Source: JALHNI01 sp031367405 (lineage in GTDB: Bacteria > Acidobacteriota > Terriglobia > Bryobacterales > Bryobacteraceae). From it: 53,850 bases of DNA. Position 1 is the stretch's first letter. Every line of letters begins with the position of its first letter. The notes below the pieces were generated by a model. The model did no database searches and was not told the origin of the DNA. It worked only from the letters and a program-made list of their open reading frames with translations. The stretch spans positions 1 to 53,850 of the forward strand of contig JANLPT010000067.1 in the NCBI GenBank assembly GCA_031367405.1, read 5' to 3'. Shown here piece after piece: positions 16,888 through 25,320 of this stretch. Both the position numbers and the translations under genes were made by a program.

Positions 16888-18091
16888 TCAGCAGCATGAT
16901 CGAAAACGGCAACAGCGGAAAGTTATAAGCATCCGGCTTACTCCAGCCCGCCCCCATCAAGCCTTTCACAAAATAGCCGAACGCGAGCGCCGACATAAAT
17001 GAGCCCAGCTGCCCGGCCATATTCATCGTCCCGCTCACTGAGCCCGCATACTTCCGGCCAATATCGAGGCACACGGCCCAAGCGACCGGTAACATTGCGT
17101 CCATCGAGCCATACCCCAGCGCCAGCAAAACCAGCGGCAGCAGTTTGCCTGGGGCAAAGTGAGTCGCCATCATAAACAAGCCTGACAGAAATAGGCCGCC
17201 CGCGCCCACACCGCACCGCGCCCACTTCAAGCCGATTTTTCCGCAGAGCCGGTCGCTTAACCAGCCGCCGAACAGATTGCCGCAAGCGCCGCAAGCAAAC
17301 GGCAGCCAGGCAATCGATTTCAGGTCGGCATTGTCGTAACCCCGGCCTTCGCGCAGATAGTCAGTAAGCCAACTCAGATAAAAAAATGAGCCCCAGCAGT
17401 AAGTGTGATACATCAGCAGCAACGTCCAGAAATTGCTATCCCGCAGCGCGATGCGCCAAGGCAAACCATGAGTCTGCCGTTCGGGCGCAGGGCCGATCTC
17501 CGCCAGTTCCGCCGCACTCACCTCGGGCATCTGCTGGGGCGTATCGCGAAACCACCAATACCAAACCGATACCCAAATCACTCCGAACACGGCGAATACG
17601 GCAAAGGTGCCCCGCCAGGAAAGCGTCTCGGCCAAGGTAAGCACGATAAATGGCGAAAGCGCCCCCCCCACGCGGCTACCCATCCAAACGAAGCCCGTCG
17701 CGCGCGCTCTTTCCTTTAACGGGAACCAGCGGGAAATGGCCGCCGAAGCCGTGGGGAAGGCTCCCGCTTCGCCCGCGCCGAATAGAAAACGGCAACTGAT
17801 CAGCTGCCAGAAGTTCTGCGTGAGTCCGGTGAGGCTGGTGAAGATGGACCACCACACGACGATGCGCGCGGCCGTCTTGCGCGGACCAACCCGGTCCGCC
17901 ATGGCCCCGGTAGGAATCTCAAAGACGGCGTAGGAAAGTGCAAAGGCCCCAAGAATCCAGCCCCAGCGATCCGGTGTGATTCCCAGCTCTTTCTGCATGT
18001 CCTTGCCCAGCAGGTTGATGCAGACTCGATCCACATAAGTGATGATCGAGAGGAAGAAAAGAAAGCCGAGCGCCCGGTACCGGTATTTCAT
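16802..18091 (-). CDS. MFS transporter, anion:cation symporter-like
   Basis: The 429-residue protein has about 12 membrane helices and the MFS signature between helices 2 and 3 (GAMADRVGPRKTA). The N-terminal segment SIITYVDRVCINLLGKDM and DRWGWILGAFALSYAVFEIP resembles ACS-family sugar-acid transporters (glucarate, galactonate, tartrate). It lies 43 bases downstream of the sugar isomerase/epimerase-like gene, suggesting uptake of its substrate. The 3' end overlaps the convergent WecA-like gene by 86 bases. Substrate assignment is a family-level guess. Confidence 0.85.
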   Translation of the reverse strand: MKYRYRALGFLFFLSIITYVDRVCINLLGKDMQKELGITPDRWGWILGAFALSYAVFEIPTGAMADRVGPRKTAARIVVWWSIFTSLTGLTQNFWQLISCRFLFGAGEAGAFPTASAAISRWFPLKERARATGFVWMGSRVGGALSPFIVLTLAETLSWRGTFAVFAVFGVIWVSVWYWWFRDTPQQMPEVSAAELAEIGPAPERQTHGLPWRIALRDSNFWTLLLMYHTYCWGSFFYLSWLTDYLREGRGYDNADLKSIAWLPFACGACGNLFGGWLSDRLCGKIGLKWARCGVGAGGLFLSGLFMMATHFAPGKLLPLVLLALGYGSMDAMLPVAWAVCLDIGRKYAGSVSGTMNMAGQLGSFMSALAFGYFVKGLMGAGWSKPDAYNFPLLPFSIMLLISAGLFLRVDPNRQLIPESKPASGLKAA

Positions 18092-18134
18092 GTGGAGGCT
18101 CGATTATATCGATATCGGGAAGTCGAAAAAGAAT

Positions 18135-18977
18135 CTACGCCGAATATTTTCGGGCCAGCGCATTCAATTTCTTGAGGAGCGGCGGCACGTGGACCGACGC
18201 GTCTTCTTTGTTCTCGTACTCAAGCGACAAGTAGCCGCGATAGCCGCCGCCGGCGATCATCTTCGTCAGCCGGTCCCAATCGGCCGGTTCCAACTTGCCG
18301 CCCGCCACGCGAATGTCCGTCTTGAACTGGACATTGGCCGCGTATGGCAGAATCTGGGCAATCTGCTCATAGGCGTCCTCCGTAAAGTTGCCCGTATCCA
18401 GATTGACGGCGGCCCAGGGCGAGTTCACTTTCTTGATGATCTCCACAATGCGCGACGCCCGCGCCGTGATGCCGCCGTGATTCTCCAGGCCTAGAATCAC
18501 GCCGCGTTCAGCGGCATACGCCGCGCCGCGCGATAAGACGTCCACCACCCACTTCGCGGCTTCGTCCTCCGTCGACGTCTTCGGCACCGCACCGCCAAAA
18601 ACGCGAATATGTCCCGCGCCAAGGCTGGCCGCCACGTCGATCCACTTCTTCACGTCGGCCACCTCCTTGTCGCGCAGTTCCGCCGTGGGCTGGCACATAT
18701 TCGTGCGCACGCAGATCGAATAGATCTCCACTCCCTGCCGGTAGGCGAGGCGCTTCAGAGGCAGCAGGAATGCGGCTTCGGTGGAAGGAAACCAATACAC
18801 AGTCAGGTCGAGCCCGTCCACTTCGTTTTCCACCGCCAAAGGCACCAAATCTTCATATTTCATCGTGCCCTTTTGCAGAGCATCACGGAATGAGTAGGCA
18901 CAGATAGCGGTCCGCAGACGGCCCTTGGCGCTCCAGGCGGGCAAAGTCAAAAGAGGAAGAAAGTTTCGTCGACGCAT
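18135..18977 (-). CDS. Sugar phosphate isomerase/epimerase-like TIM-barrel protein
   Basis: The 280-residue product is a xylose-isomerase-like (AP endonuclease 2-type) TIM barrel: SFRDALQKGTMKYEDLVPLA at the first strand, VEIYSICVRTNM, GAGHIRVFGGA, RGVILGLENHGG (metal-ligand Glu), AAVNLDTGNF (Asp) and YLSLEYENKED (last Glu). The N-terminus MRRRNFLPLLTLPAW has a twin-arginine-like character and could be a Tat or short Sec signal, as often seen in this family in Acidobacteria. It is followed by an MFS transporter and preceded at 11 bases by the PP0621-type gene. The substrate is unknown. Confidence 0.8.
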   Translation of the reverse strand: MRRRNFLPLLTLPAWSAKGRLRTAICAYSFRDALQKGTMKYEDLVPLAVENEVDGLDLTVYWFPSTEAAFLLPLKRLAYRQGVEIYSICVRTNMCQPTAELRDKEVADVKKWIDVAASLGAGHIRVFGGAVPKTSTEDEAAKWVVDVLSRGAAYAAERGVILGLENHGGITARASRIVEIIKKVNSPWAAVNLDTGNFTEDAYEQIAQILPYAANVQFKTDIRVAGGKLEPADWDRLTKMIAGGGYRGYLSLEYENKEDASVHVPPLLKKLNALARKYSA

Positions 18978-18988
18978 TAGCCGCTAGT

Positions 18989-19228
18989 TTACGCCTTCGC
19001 GGCACATTCCGGTGAGCAATAGTTTAGATCGCCGCGCGTTAAATGGGGAGGCGCGTGAACGCCGCACACCGCACACTTCTTCAAAGCTCCCTTGCTGGCC
19101 GCCGCCGGACTGCCGGCCGAAGGCTGGTTCACCAGGTCGCCCATCGCCTTGCCAATCAGACCCATCGCCGCGCGCAAGATCGTGATGGCAATGATCCCGC
19201 CCAAAAATATAACGATCATGCGGATCAT
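18989..19228 (-). CDS. Small membrane-anchored zinc-ribbon protein (PP0621-like)
   Basis: I start at ATG 19228 because GAGGAGC sits 7 bases upstream and the longer in-frame extension is an arginine-rich artefact that runs through a terminator. The 79-residue protein has one membrane helix (about 3-24) and a C-terminal four-cysteine cluster C52-x2-C55-x15-C71-x3-C75 (KKCAVCGVH, YCSPEC), matching the small PP0621-type family. Cellular role unknown. It lies immediately upstream of the isomerase-like gene and just downstream of a strong terminator. Confidence 0.75.
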   Translation of the reverse strand: MIRMIVIFLGGIIAITILRAAMGLIGKAMGDLVNQPSAGSPAAASKGALKKCAVCGVHAPPHLTRGDLNYCSPECAAKA

Positions 19229-19251
19229 AGAAAGCTCCTCACCCTCCATAC

Positions 19252-19283
19252 AAAAAGCGCCCGCAGTAGGGTTCTGCGGGCGC
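19252..19283 (-). terminator. Intrinsic terminator downstream of the TPR gene
   Basis: Perfect 10-base arms GCGCCCGCAG (19257-19266) and CTGCGGGCGC (19274-19283) around a 7-base loop. On the minus strand the hairpin is followed by TTTTTG (from 19256 down). It ends transcription of the gene at 19302-20495 and separates it from the PP0621-type gene. Confidence 0.85.
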
Positions 19284-19301
19284 CTCCAGAACGATCGATG
19301 A

Positions 19302-20495
19302 CTACTTCTTCTTCGCCGCCGGCGGCTTAGCCGGCGCCGCACCCTTCTTCGCGGACGGGTTCTGATAGCTGGTGTCAATTTTCTGGCCCATCGCTTGCAG
19401 CATACCCTTCGCCGATTCCGCGAAAGGTCCGTCGGGCTTCAGCGCGACATACTTTTGGAAGGCTTCTCCCGTCCCCGCCGGAAATTCGAGTGAGCCATCG
19501 GCTTTCGTCTTCGCCTTACCGGTCAGGTAAATGCCGTATTGATACTGAGCATCGGCGTAGTCGGGGTCCGACTCAATAGCCCGCTTGAACGCCGCGCCGG
19601 CCGCTTCGCTCTGATTGGCATTGGTCAGCAACGCGCCCAGATTGTAGAAGTATTTGCCGCCATTGGTGGGGTCGAGCGTGGCTGCCTTTTCGAGTTCCTG
19701 TTGCGCTTCGGTAAACTTCTTCCCGCGGGCTAACGCCAGCGCGTAGTTGTTGATGTAAGACGCATCGTCCGGCTTCAGCTCGATCGCCTTCTGGAAGCTC
19801 TCATAGGTCTTCACCAGCGACGCGTCTGCTTCCGGCCCCTTCTGTGACCGTGCCAGGCCGGAGTAGCTCTCCGCCAACTGCGCCCAGATCACATGCTGCT
19901 TCGGATCCATCACCGATGCCTTCGTGAATTGCTCCACCGCCGTGGGGTAGTTCTGGCCCTTCAGCGCTTCCATGCCGCCGTTGAAGGAGTCATTCAATTC
20001 CTTATTCTTGGCCATGGACGCTGAGCGTTCCTTCATCGCTTTCTCCAACGCCGCCTTTTGCTCCGGCGACATGTCGCGCGCCACCTCGGCCGTCACGGTG
20101 CCGGTTTCAGCGGCTTTCTGCACCGCCGCTTGCCGGTTGGCCCGCTCAGCCAGGTCGAAGTTGATCGGGACCGGATCACCCAAGCGAGTCCGCACGTTCT
20201 TCACCTGGTCCACCAATTCGCCGCCCTCCAGCTTGCCCTTCACCTTACTGGCTCCCGTGTAGAGGTACACATTGTAGGTGCCGAGGGGCAAACCCGCGTG
20301 GAAGAAGTCGCCCTTCTTCTTGGAGTCGCACAAGTACTCGCCCTTGATGTCCGTTCGCTCGATCTTAATCCAGGCACCGACCAGCGGCTTGCCATCGGGA
20401 CCCTTCACCGTCCCCTCAATCGCGCCCGTTTGGGCCCAAGTGAACCCAGCCACCAAGCCCGCCAATACCGTGATTTTCTGCATGATCTTCAACAT
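19302..20495 (-). CDS. Secreted TPR protein with an N-terminal carboxypeptidase-regulatory domain
   Basis: The 397-residue product has a signal peptide (cut near FTWAQ), a CarboxypepD_reg-like beta-sandwich (about 24-95; GAIEGTVKGPDGKPLVGAW), a Lys/Glu-rich linker and about four to five TPR units (about 170-350; e.g. AVEQFTKASVMDPKQHVIWA, ADAQYQYGIYL). The tail is Lys/Ala/Pro-rich (GAAPAKPPAAKKK). GGGAG is placed before ATG 20495. Such proteins are thought to scaffold envelope complexes. The gene diverges from another TPR gene at 20642, leaving 146 bases for both promoters. Confidence 0.75.
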   Translation of the reverse strand: MLKIMQKITVLAGLVAGFTWAQTGAIEGTVKGPDGKPLVGAWIKIERTDIKGEYLCDSKKKGDFFHAGLPLGTYNVYLYTGASKVKGKLEGGELVDQVKNVRTRLGDPVPINFDLAERANRQAAVQKAAETGTVTAEVARDMSPEQKAALEKAMKERSASMAKNKELNDSFNGGMEALKGQNYPTAVEQFTKASVMDPKQHVIWAQLAESYSGLARSQKGPEADASLVKTYESFQKAIELKPDDASYINNYALALARGKKFTEAQQELEKAATLDPTNGGKYFYNLGALLTNANQSEAAGAAFKRAIESDPDYADAQYQYGIYLTGKAKTKADGSLEFPAGTGEAFQKYVALKPDGPFAESAKGMLQAMGQKIDTSYQNPSAKKGAAPAKPPAAKKK

Positions 20496-20641
20496 GGAGC
20501 TTCTCCCTATTCTTTACCGAACCAAAACGCAAACTTTCTCAGGATACTACACCGGCTCATTGCATTCGACGCCGATGGGGGCATCGGGCGTTACGACTAT
20601 TCGCAACCAATTGGCATGCGGTACCATCCAAAAGGGTAATT

Positions 20642-21499
20642 ATGCTTGTTCGCACTTGGGTAGGGTTTAGTTTTGTCCTTGGGTTAATGGCCGCCGATTC
20701 GGCTTTTGACCAAGCCAAAACTCTATACGATCAGACGTTTTACGACGATTCCTTAAAGGCCCTCGCCACGCAGCCCGGCACCGGCCCGGTGATGGCGCTC
20801 CGCGGCCGTAACTTCTTCATGAAGAACGACTTCAAACACGCCTCCACGCTGTTTGAGAAAGCCGTCGTTTTGTTACCCGAGAATGCCGAGTACCACCTTT
20901 GGCTCGGTCGCGCCTACGGGCGGCGAGCGGAAATGTCCACCTTCCTCACCGCCCCCGCCCACGCTTCCAAGGCGCGGCAGAGTTTTGAGCGCGCCGTCCA
21001 ACTCGACCCCAAAAACAGCGAAGCGTTGGGCGATTTATTTCAATATTATTTGCAAGCGCCCGGATTCTTAGGCGGTGGCCATGACAAAGCGGCCGCTCTG
21101 ATCGACAAAATCGCGGCTCTCGATCCGGCTGAACGGCACTTCGCCGAGTCCCGGCTCGCGGAAGAAAAGAAGGACTGGGGTCAGGCCGAAGCTCAACTTC
21201 GCCGCGCCGCCGAACTCGCTCCCAACCAGATTGGCCGCTTGATCGACCTCGCCAAATTCTTCGCCAAACGCGGCAAACAAAACGAAAGCGAGGCGGCCTT
21301 CGCCCGAGCCGCTCAAATCAACCCCGAAAGCCCGAAACTCCTGATTGAGCGAGCCGAGACCTACGTCGAACATGGCCAGAAGCTAGCCGAGGCTCGCCGT
21401 CTCCTGGAGCGCTACCTGAAGGCGAAGCTCACTCCCGACGACCGTCCCCGCGAAGAAGCTCGCAAGCTGCTGGAGAAAGTTTCGGCGTCCAAGGGCTAA
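20642..21499 (+). CDS. Secreted TPR-repeat protein
   Basis: The 285-residue product has a short signal peptide (about 1-18, VLGLMAADS) and then almost entirely TPR-type helices: SLKALATQPGTGPVMALRGR, ASTLFEKAVVLLPENAEYHL, ARQSFERAVQLDPKNSEALG, AEAQLRRAAELAPNQIG, AAFARAAQINPESPKLLI. It is a periplasmic or envelope protein-protein interaction scaffold by family; no enzymatic motif is seen. It converges with the TonB-dependent receptor gene at a 15-base gap. Confidence 0.75.
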   Translation: MLVRTWVGFSFVLGLMAADSAFDQAKTLYDQTFYDDSLKALATQPGTGPVMALRGRNFFMKNDFKHASTLFEKAVVLLPENAEYHLWLGRAYGRRAEMSTFLTAPAHASKARQSFERAVQLDPKNSEALGDLFQYYLQAPGFLGGGHDKAAALIDKIAALDPAERHFAESRLAEEKKDWGQAEAQLRRAAELAPNQIGRLIDLAKFFAKRGKQNESEAAFARAAQINPESPKLLIERAETYVEHGQKLAEARRLLERYLKAKLTPDDRPREEARKLLEKVSASKG

Positions 21500-21514
21500 T
21501 CCGAGCGCTACCCC

Positions 21515-24500
21515 CTAAAAGTTGATCTTCGTCCCCAACATGATCTGGCGGGCACTGCTCGCCACATCGGCGCCGATTCGTCCGAAAGTGGTACTGGTCA
21601 GCGTCGCCGTGGGGCCATTGAATGACGGTGTGTTCGTCAAATTGCTGACATCGGCGCGAATCTCCAGGCTGAATCGCTCCGTAATCGCGACTTTCTTCGC
21701 GAAGCTCGCGTCGAGGTTGATGAAGCTGGGGCCGCGCACCGAATTGCGGCCCGTGTTGCCCAGCTCGCCCGCCGCCGGTGCCGTATACTTCGCACGCTCC
21801 GTAGGGTCGAAGAACCAATTAAAGCCATTCTCATCCCGCACATCGCCAATCGTCCGGCCACAGCCATTGCAATTCGCAAACGACTGCACCACGCTGTTAA
21901 AGGTGTTGGCCCCCGAATAGACCGAGAATGGCCGGCCGCTCGTCCAGCGGAAAAGACCCGCCGCCTGCCAGCCGCCGATCAGCCGGTTCATCCACGGCCC
22001 GGCGTTGCCACCCATTGTTTTGCCCTTGCCAAACGGCAGTTCGTAGACGAAATTCGAAAACAGCGAGTGCCGCCGGTCAAAGTCTGAAAGTCCATAGTTC
22101 AAACGGCGATTGTTGATGTCGAACGGCGTGCTTCCGGCCGATTGCGCGTTGCCCGAGCTGGCCAAGGTGAACACCGGGTCGAAGCTGCGCGTGTCCAAGC
22201 TCTTCGCCAGGATGTAATTCGCCGTGAAGCTGGCACCGCGCGCGAACTGCCGCGTGAAGCTGGCCTGCAAGGAGTGATACGTTGAAAAATCATTGGAATC
22301 CACCACGAACAAGCCCCCTTGATACTGCGGATAGGGCGTGAAGAAATACGGGCCCAAACCTGAGGCGTTGGGCAAATTTGTGCCCGATTGCGGCTGCGAC
22401 GCCAAGGTCGCTGCCAAGCCGCCCACATTGTTCAGCGCAAACGTGGGGCCATAGAGGCGTCTCGCGATTCCGGCACCCGTCTCCGTCGCTCCCCGGCGGC
22501 TATCAGCCCGGAAGATACTGTCGAACAGCGCACTCTCGCCGCCCGCCGCCACGGTCTTAAAGGCATCCAGGAATCCATTGCTCCGCAGATTGGCCTGATT
22601 GGCGTTATAGCCACCCAGCAAATTGGTGGCGCGGCGTCCGATGTAGTTCACTTCCACCATCGTCCGTTTGGCCACTTCGCGCTGCACACCGAAGCTCCAC
22701 ATATGGGTTTGCGGCGTCTCGAAGTTGGGGTCGACCACCGTATTGGAGTTGGCGCTGAACGGGATCGGCGTCCGCAGCGATTCCGGCGTCCTTGTCGTCG
22801 AAAGCGCGGGCAAATTCCGCAGGCGTCCGCCGCCCGCTCCAAAGGCAATGTCCGTGATGCCTAAAGTACTGCCCGGCATGTTGGGCAAAACGAAGCTCGA
22901 AATCAGGAACGACGGCACCCGGTCATAAGCCAGCCGGTAATTGGTCCGGATACTCGTCTTGCCGTCGCCCAAAGGATCCCAGGCAAGGCCCACCGAAGGT
23001 CCGAAGTTATTCCAGTCGCTCTTCCACAGCTTGCCGGCTTGCCAACTCACCGTGTTTGAAGCCGCCCCGCCAGCCACCGGCACCGCCGTCGGAACCAGAA
23101 TCGGCGTCGACCCCGCCGAGGTCGGAGCCTTGCGCGCATCCAGCCGTAAGCCGTAGTCGATCGTCAGGTTCTTGCGCACCTTCCAGGTGTCCTGAAAGTA
23201 GAAGTCGTACTCGTAGTAACGGGCGTCGAAGTTGAAAGTACCTCTGACAAACTGATTGCCTTGGGCGACGAAGCCTTGCCGGGCCTGACCAACGCGTCCC
23301 AGTAAGGTATTGATCATGGTCTCGAGCGCCGGGCGATCGTTGGCTTGTTGAATGGCCGCTGGTAATCCGAAGGCCAGGGGGTCGACCGCATTGACGTTGC
23401 GATCGAAGTTCACGACTAAACCGGAATTTTGGCCGCCCACGCTGGAGCGGGTATCGAGATGTTGGGTGAGCCGGAAGTTGAGGCCGGCTTTGAAAGCGTG
23501 CTTACCCGTAAACCAACTGAGGTTATCGACAAACTGCAGCGTATTCAGCTTGCGCGCATTGCTGAAGGTGTAAGCAATTGGAATGGTATAAGCGGACTCA
23601 AAGGTGGGCTTCGAGAGGTCCTGCACGGGGTTCGGGAAGTCGAAGTTATATTCACTCCAGCCTGACACAAACTCATTGGTGACGTTCGTGCTCAAGTTAC
23701 TGCGCCAGTTGACGGCATAGTTACGCGGCAGCCGCAGAGTATCCACTAGGCAAGGCGCGCCGGGAACGCGGGGCAAGCCGCCGTTGCTACCGTCGCAATA
23801 GGTATTCTGATAGCCGTAGTAGACGCGGCCGAAGATGGTGTTTTTGTTATTGATCAAGTGGTCGACCTTCAAGGTCAAGTCACGCTGTTTTTCGGTCTCG
23901 GTGGGCCGGAAGACGAAGCCTGCGGTGTTTAAGCCGTCACCGGCATCGAAGCGATTCGGCAGGGGAGTCTGGTCGATGAGGGCCTTCACGGTAGGGTCAA
24001 GCCCGGCGCGCAAAGGGTCATTCGTAATGATGTTGTAACTCGACAGCGGCACCAACGCATTGCCACTTGCATCGACGCTGGCATTCGCCACGCCCGCTGG
24101 CAAATTACGCCCCCCGGGGACAAAGCGGAAGTTACCCGCCCGGGCCTCCGCTGTCAGTACCGTCGCCTGCGAAGTAACATTGCGGATCGCCCGTAGCTCC
24201 TGCCAATTCGCAAAATAGAAGGTGCGATTCTTCTTGATCGGACCGCCAATGCTGCCGCCGTAAATATTCTGGACAAACTGCTCTTTGCCAATCTTATTAA
24301 AATTATTCTGCCAGGGATTCGCATTCAAGCGCGGCGTCCGGTAAAACCAGAAGGCATTTCCGTGTAAGTCGTTGCCGCCCGAACGCGTCACGAGTGCCAC
24401 CTGTCCGCCGCTATTCCGGCCGCTCTCCGCCGAAGCATTCGACGTCACGATCTTCATCTCGGCCACCGAATCCGGATTCACCCGAATCGGATTATTGCCA

Positions 24501-25090
24501 ATGCCGCCGCCGGCGCTAACTTCGTTCATGTCGACACCATCAAGGGTGAAGTTCCAAGCACGATCGCGCGCGCCGTTCATGTGGCCGCCGCTGCCGTTCG
24601 GCCCCGAACTCATACCAGGAATCACGTTCAAGATACTGGTCGGATCACGGCGGCGCGTAGCCACAATCGGCATCTCTTTCATCGTCCGTTCATTGATCAC
24701 CGGACCAATGTTGCCGCTCTGGCTTGTCTGCACCAATTCCGCCGCCGACGTCACCTCCACCGCGTCCGCCAAGGCACCCAATTGCATCGACACATTCACC
24801 GTCGTCGGCGAGCCCACCGTCAATTGGTTGTTGCGCGCCACGAACTTCTTGAAGCCAGCCGACTCCACTTCGAGCGTATAAAGGCCGATCTGCACCGATT
24901 CAAACTGGTAGTTACCCGCCTCGGACGTCTGCCCTTCGAAAGCCACGCCAGTGGCCTCGTTAGTAAGACGCACTTTGGCCCCGGCGACGGCGGAACCGGT
25001 GGGGTCCTGCACCGTGCCGACGACGCGAGAAGTCGTACCTTGGGCGAAGGCGAGAGATGTCAGCAGAGACAAGAAAGCAAGATACCGCAT
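21515..25090 (-). CDS. TonB-dependent receptor, Oar-like
   Basis: The 1191-residue outer-membrane protein has a signal peptide (about 1-16), a CarboxypepD_reg/Cna-B-like domain (about 20-105; VVGTVQDPTGSAVAGAKV), a plug domain (about 120-250; FTLDGVDMNEVSAGGG, then VALVTRSGGNDLHGNAFWF) and a long beta-barrel region ending in Phe (IMLGTKINF), as expected for a C-terminal barrel strand. The length is typical of Oar-like receptors, which are abundant in Solibacter-type genomes and thought to handle large oligomeric substrates or surface display. Substrate unknown. Confidence 0.9.
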   Translation of the reverse strand: MRYLAFLSLLTSLAFAQGTTSRVVGTVQDPTGSAVAGAKVRLTNEATGVAFEGQTSEAGNYQFESVQIGLYTLEVESAGFKKFVARNNQLTVGSPTTVNVSMQLGALADAVEVTSAAELVQTSQSGNIGPVINERTMKEMPIVATRRRDPTSILNVIPGMSSGPNGSGGHMNGARDRAWNFTLDGVDMNEVSAGGGIGNNPIRVNPDSVAEMKIVTSNASAESGRNSGGQVALVTRSGGNDLHGNAFWFYRTPRLNANPWQNNFNKIGKEQFVQNIYGGSIGGPIKKNRTFYFANWQELRAIRNVTSQATVLTAEARAGNFRFVPGGRNLPAGVANASVDASGNALVPLSSYNIITNDPLRAGLDPTVKALIDQTPLPNRFDAGDGLNTAGFVFRPTETEKQRDLTLKVDHLINNKNTIFGRVYYGYQNTYCDGSNGGLPRVPGAPCLVDTLRLPRNYAVNWRSNLSTNVTNEFVSGWSEYNFDFPNPVQDLSKPTFESAYTIPIAYTFSNARKLNTLQFVDNLSWFTGKHAFKAGLNFRLTQHLDTRSSVGGQNSGLVVNFDRNVNAVDPLAFGLPAAIQQANDRPALETMINTLLGRVGQARQGFVAQGNQFVRGTFNFDARYYEYDFYFQDTWKVRKNLTIDYGLRLDARKAPTSAGSTPILVPTAVPVAGGAASNTVSWQAGKLWKSDWNNFGPSVGLAWDPLGDGKTSIRTNYRLAYDRVPSFLISSFVLPNMPGSTLGITDIAFGAGGGRLRNLPALSTTRTPESLRTPIPFSANSNTVVDPNFETPQTHMWSFGVQREVAKRTMVEVNYIGRRATNLLGGYNANQANLRSNGFLDAFKTVAAGGESALFDSIFRADSRRGATETGAGIARRLYGPTFALNNVGGLAATLASQPQSGTNLPNASGLGPYFFTPYPQYQGGLFVVDSNDFSTYHSLQASFTRQFARGASFTANYILAKSLDTRSFDPVFTLASSGNAQSAGSTPFDINNRRLNYGLSDFDRRHSLFSNFVYELPFGKGKTMGGNAGPWMNRLIGGWQAAGLFRWTSGRPFSVYSGANTFNSVVQSFANCNGCGRTIGDVRDENGFNWFFDPTERAKYTAPAAGELGNTGRNSVRGPSFINLDASFAKKVAITERFSLEIRADVSNLTNTPSFNGPTATLTSTTFGRIGADVASSARQIMLGTKINF

Positions 25091-25280
25091 CCCAGTATCT
25101 TAACAATCGCGCAACCAAGTTTGTCTTCTCACCCACGGTCAACAACGTCTCCGTTTCGCGGTGGACAGAAAAAACCTGGATACTCCAAAACCGGCTCCCC
25201 GGGAAACCGGCCCACCGCCACTGGATGCGGTCCTTTCCGCACCCATGAGATCTCCAGCGCGCGCGGTGTAAGGCCGCCGG

Positions 25281-25318
25281 GTAGGACCGGCCTCCCGGCC
25301 TGGCCTCCCGGCCTGGCC
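25281..25318. repeat. Intergenic GC-rich repeat, copy 2
   Basis: GTAGGACCGGCCTCCCGGCC (25281-25300) matches 1776-1795 with one difference. Here the core GGCCTCCCGGCCT is present as two perfect tandem copies (25289-25301 and 25302-25314). It abuts the stop codon of the cytochrome/ankyrin gene. The 230-base interval 25091-25320 holds nothing else I can assign. Confidence 0.6.
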
Positions 25319-25320
25319 GC

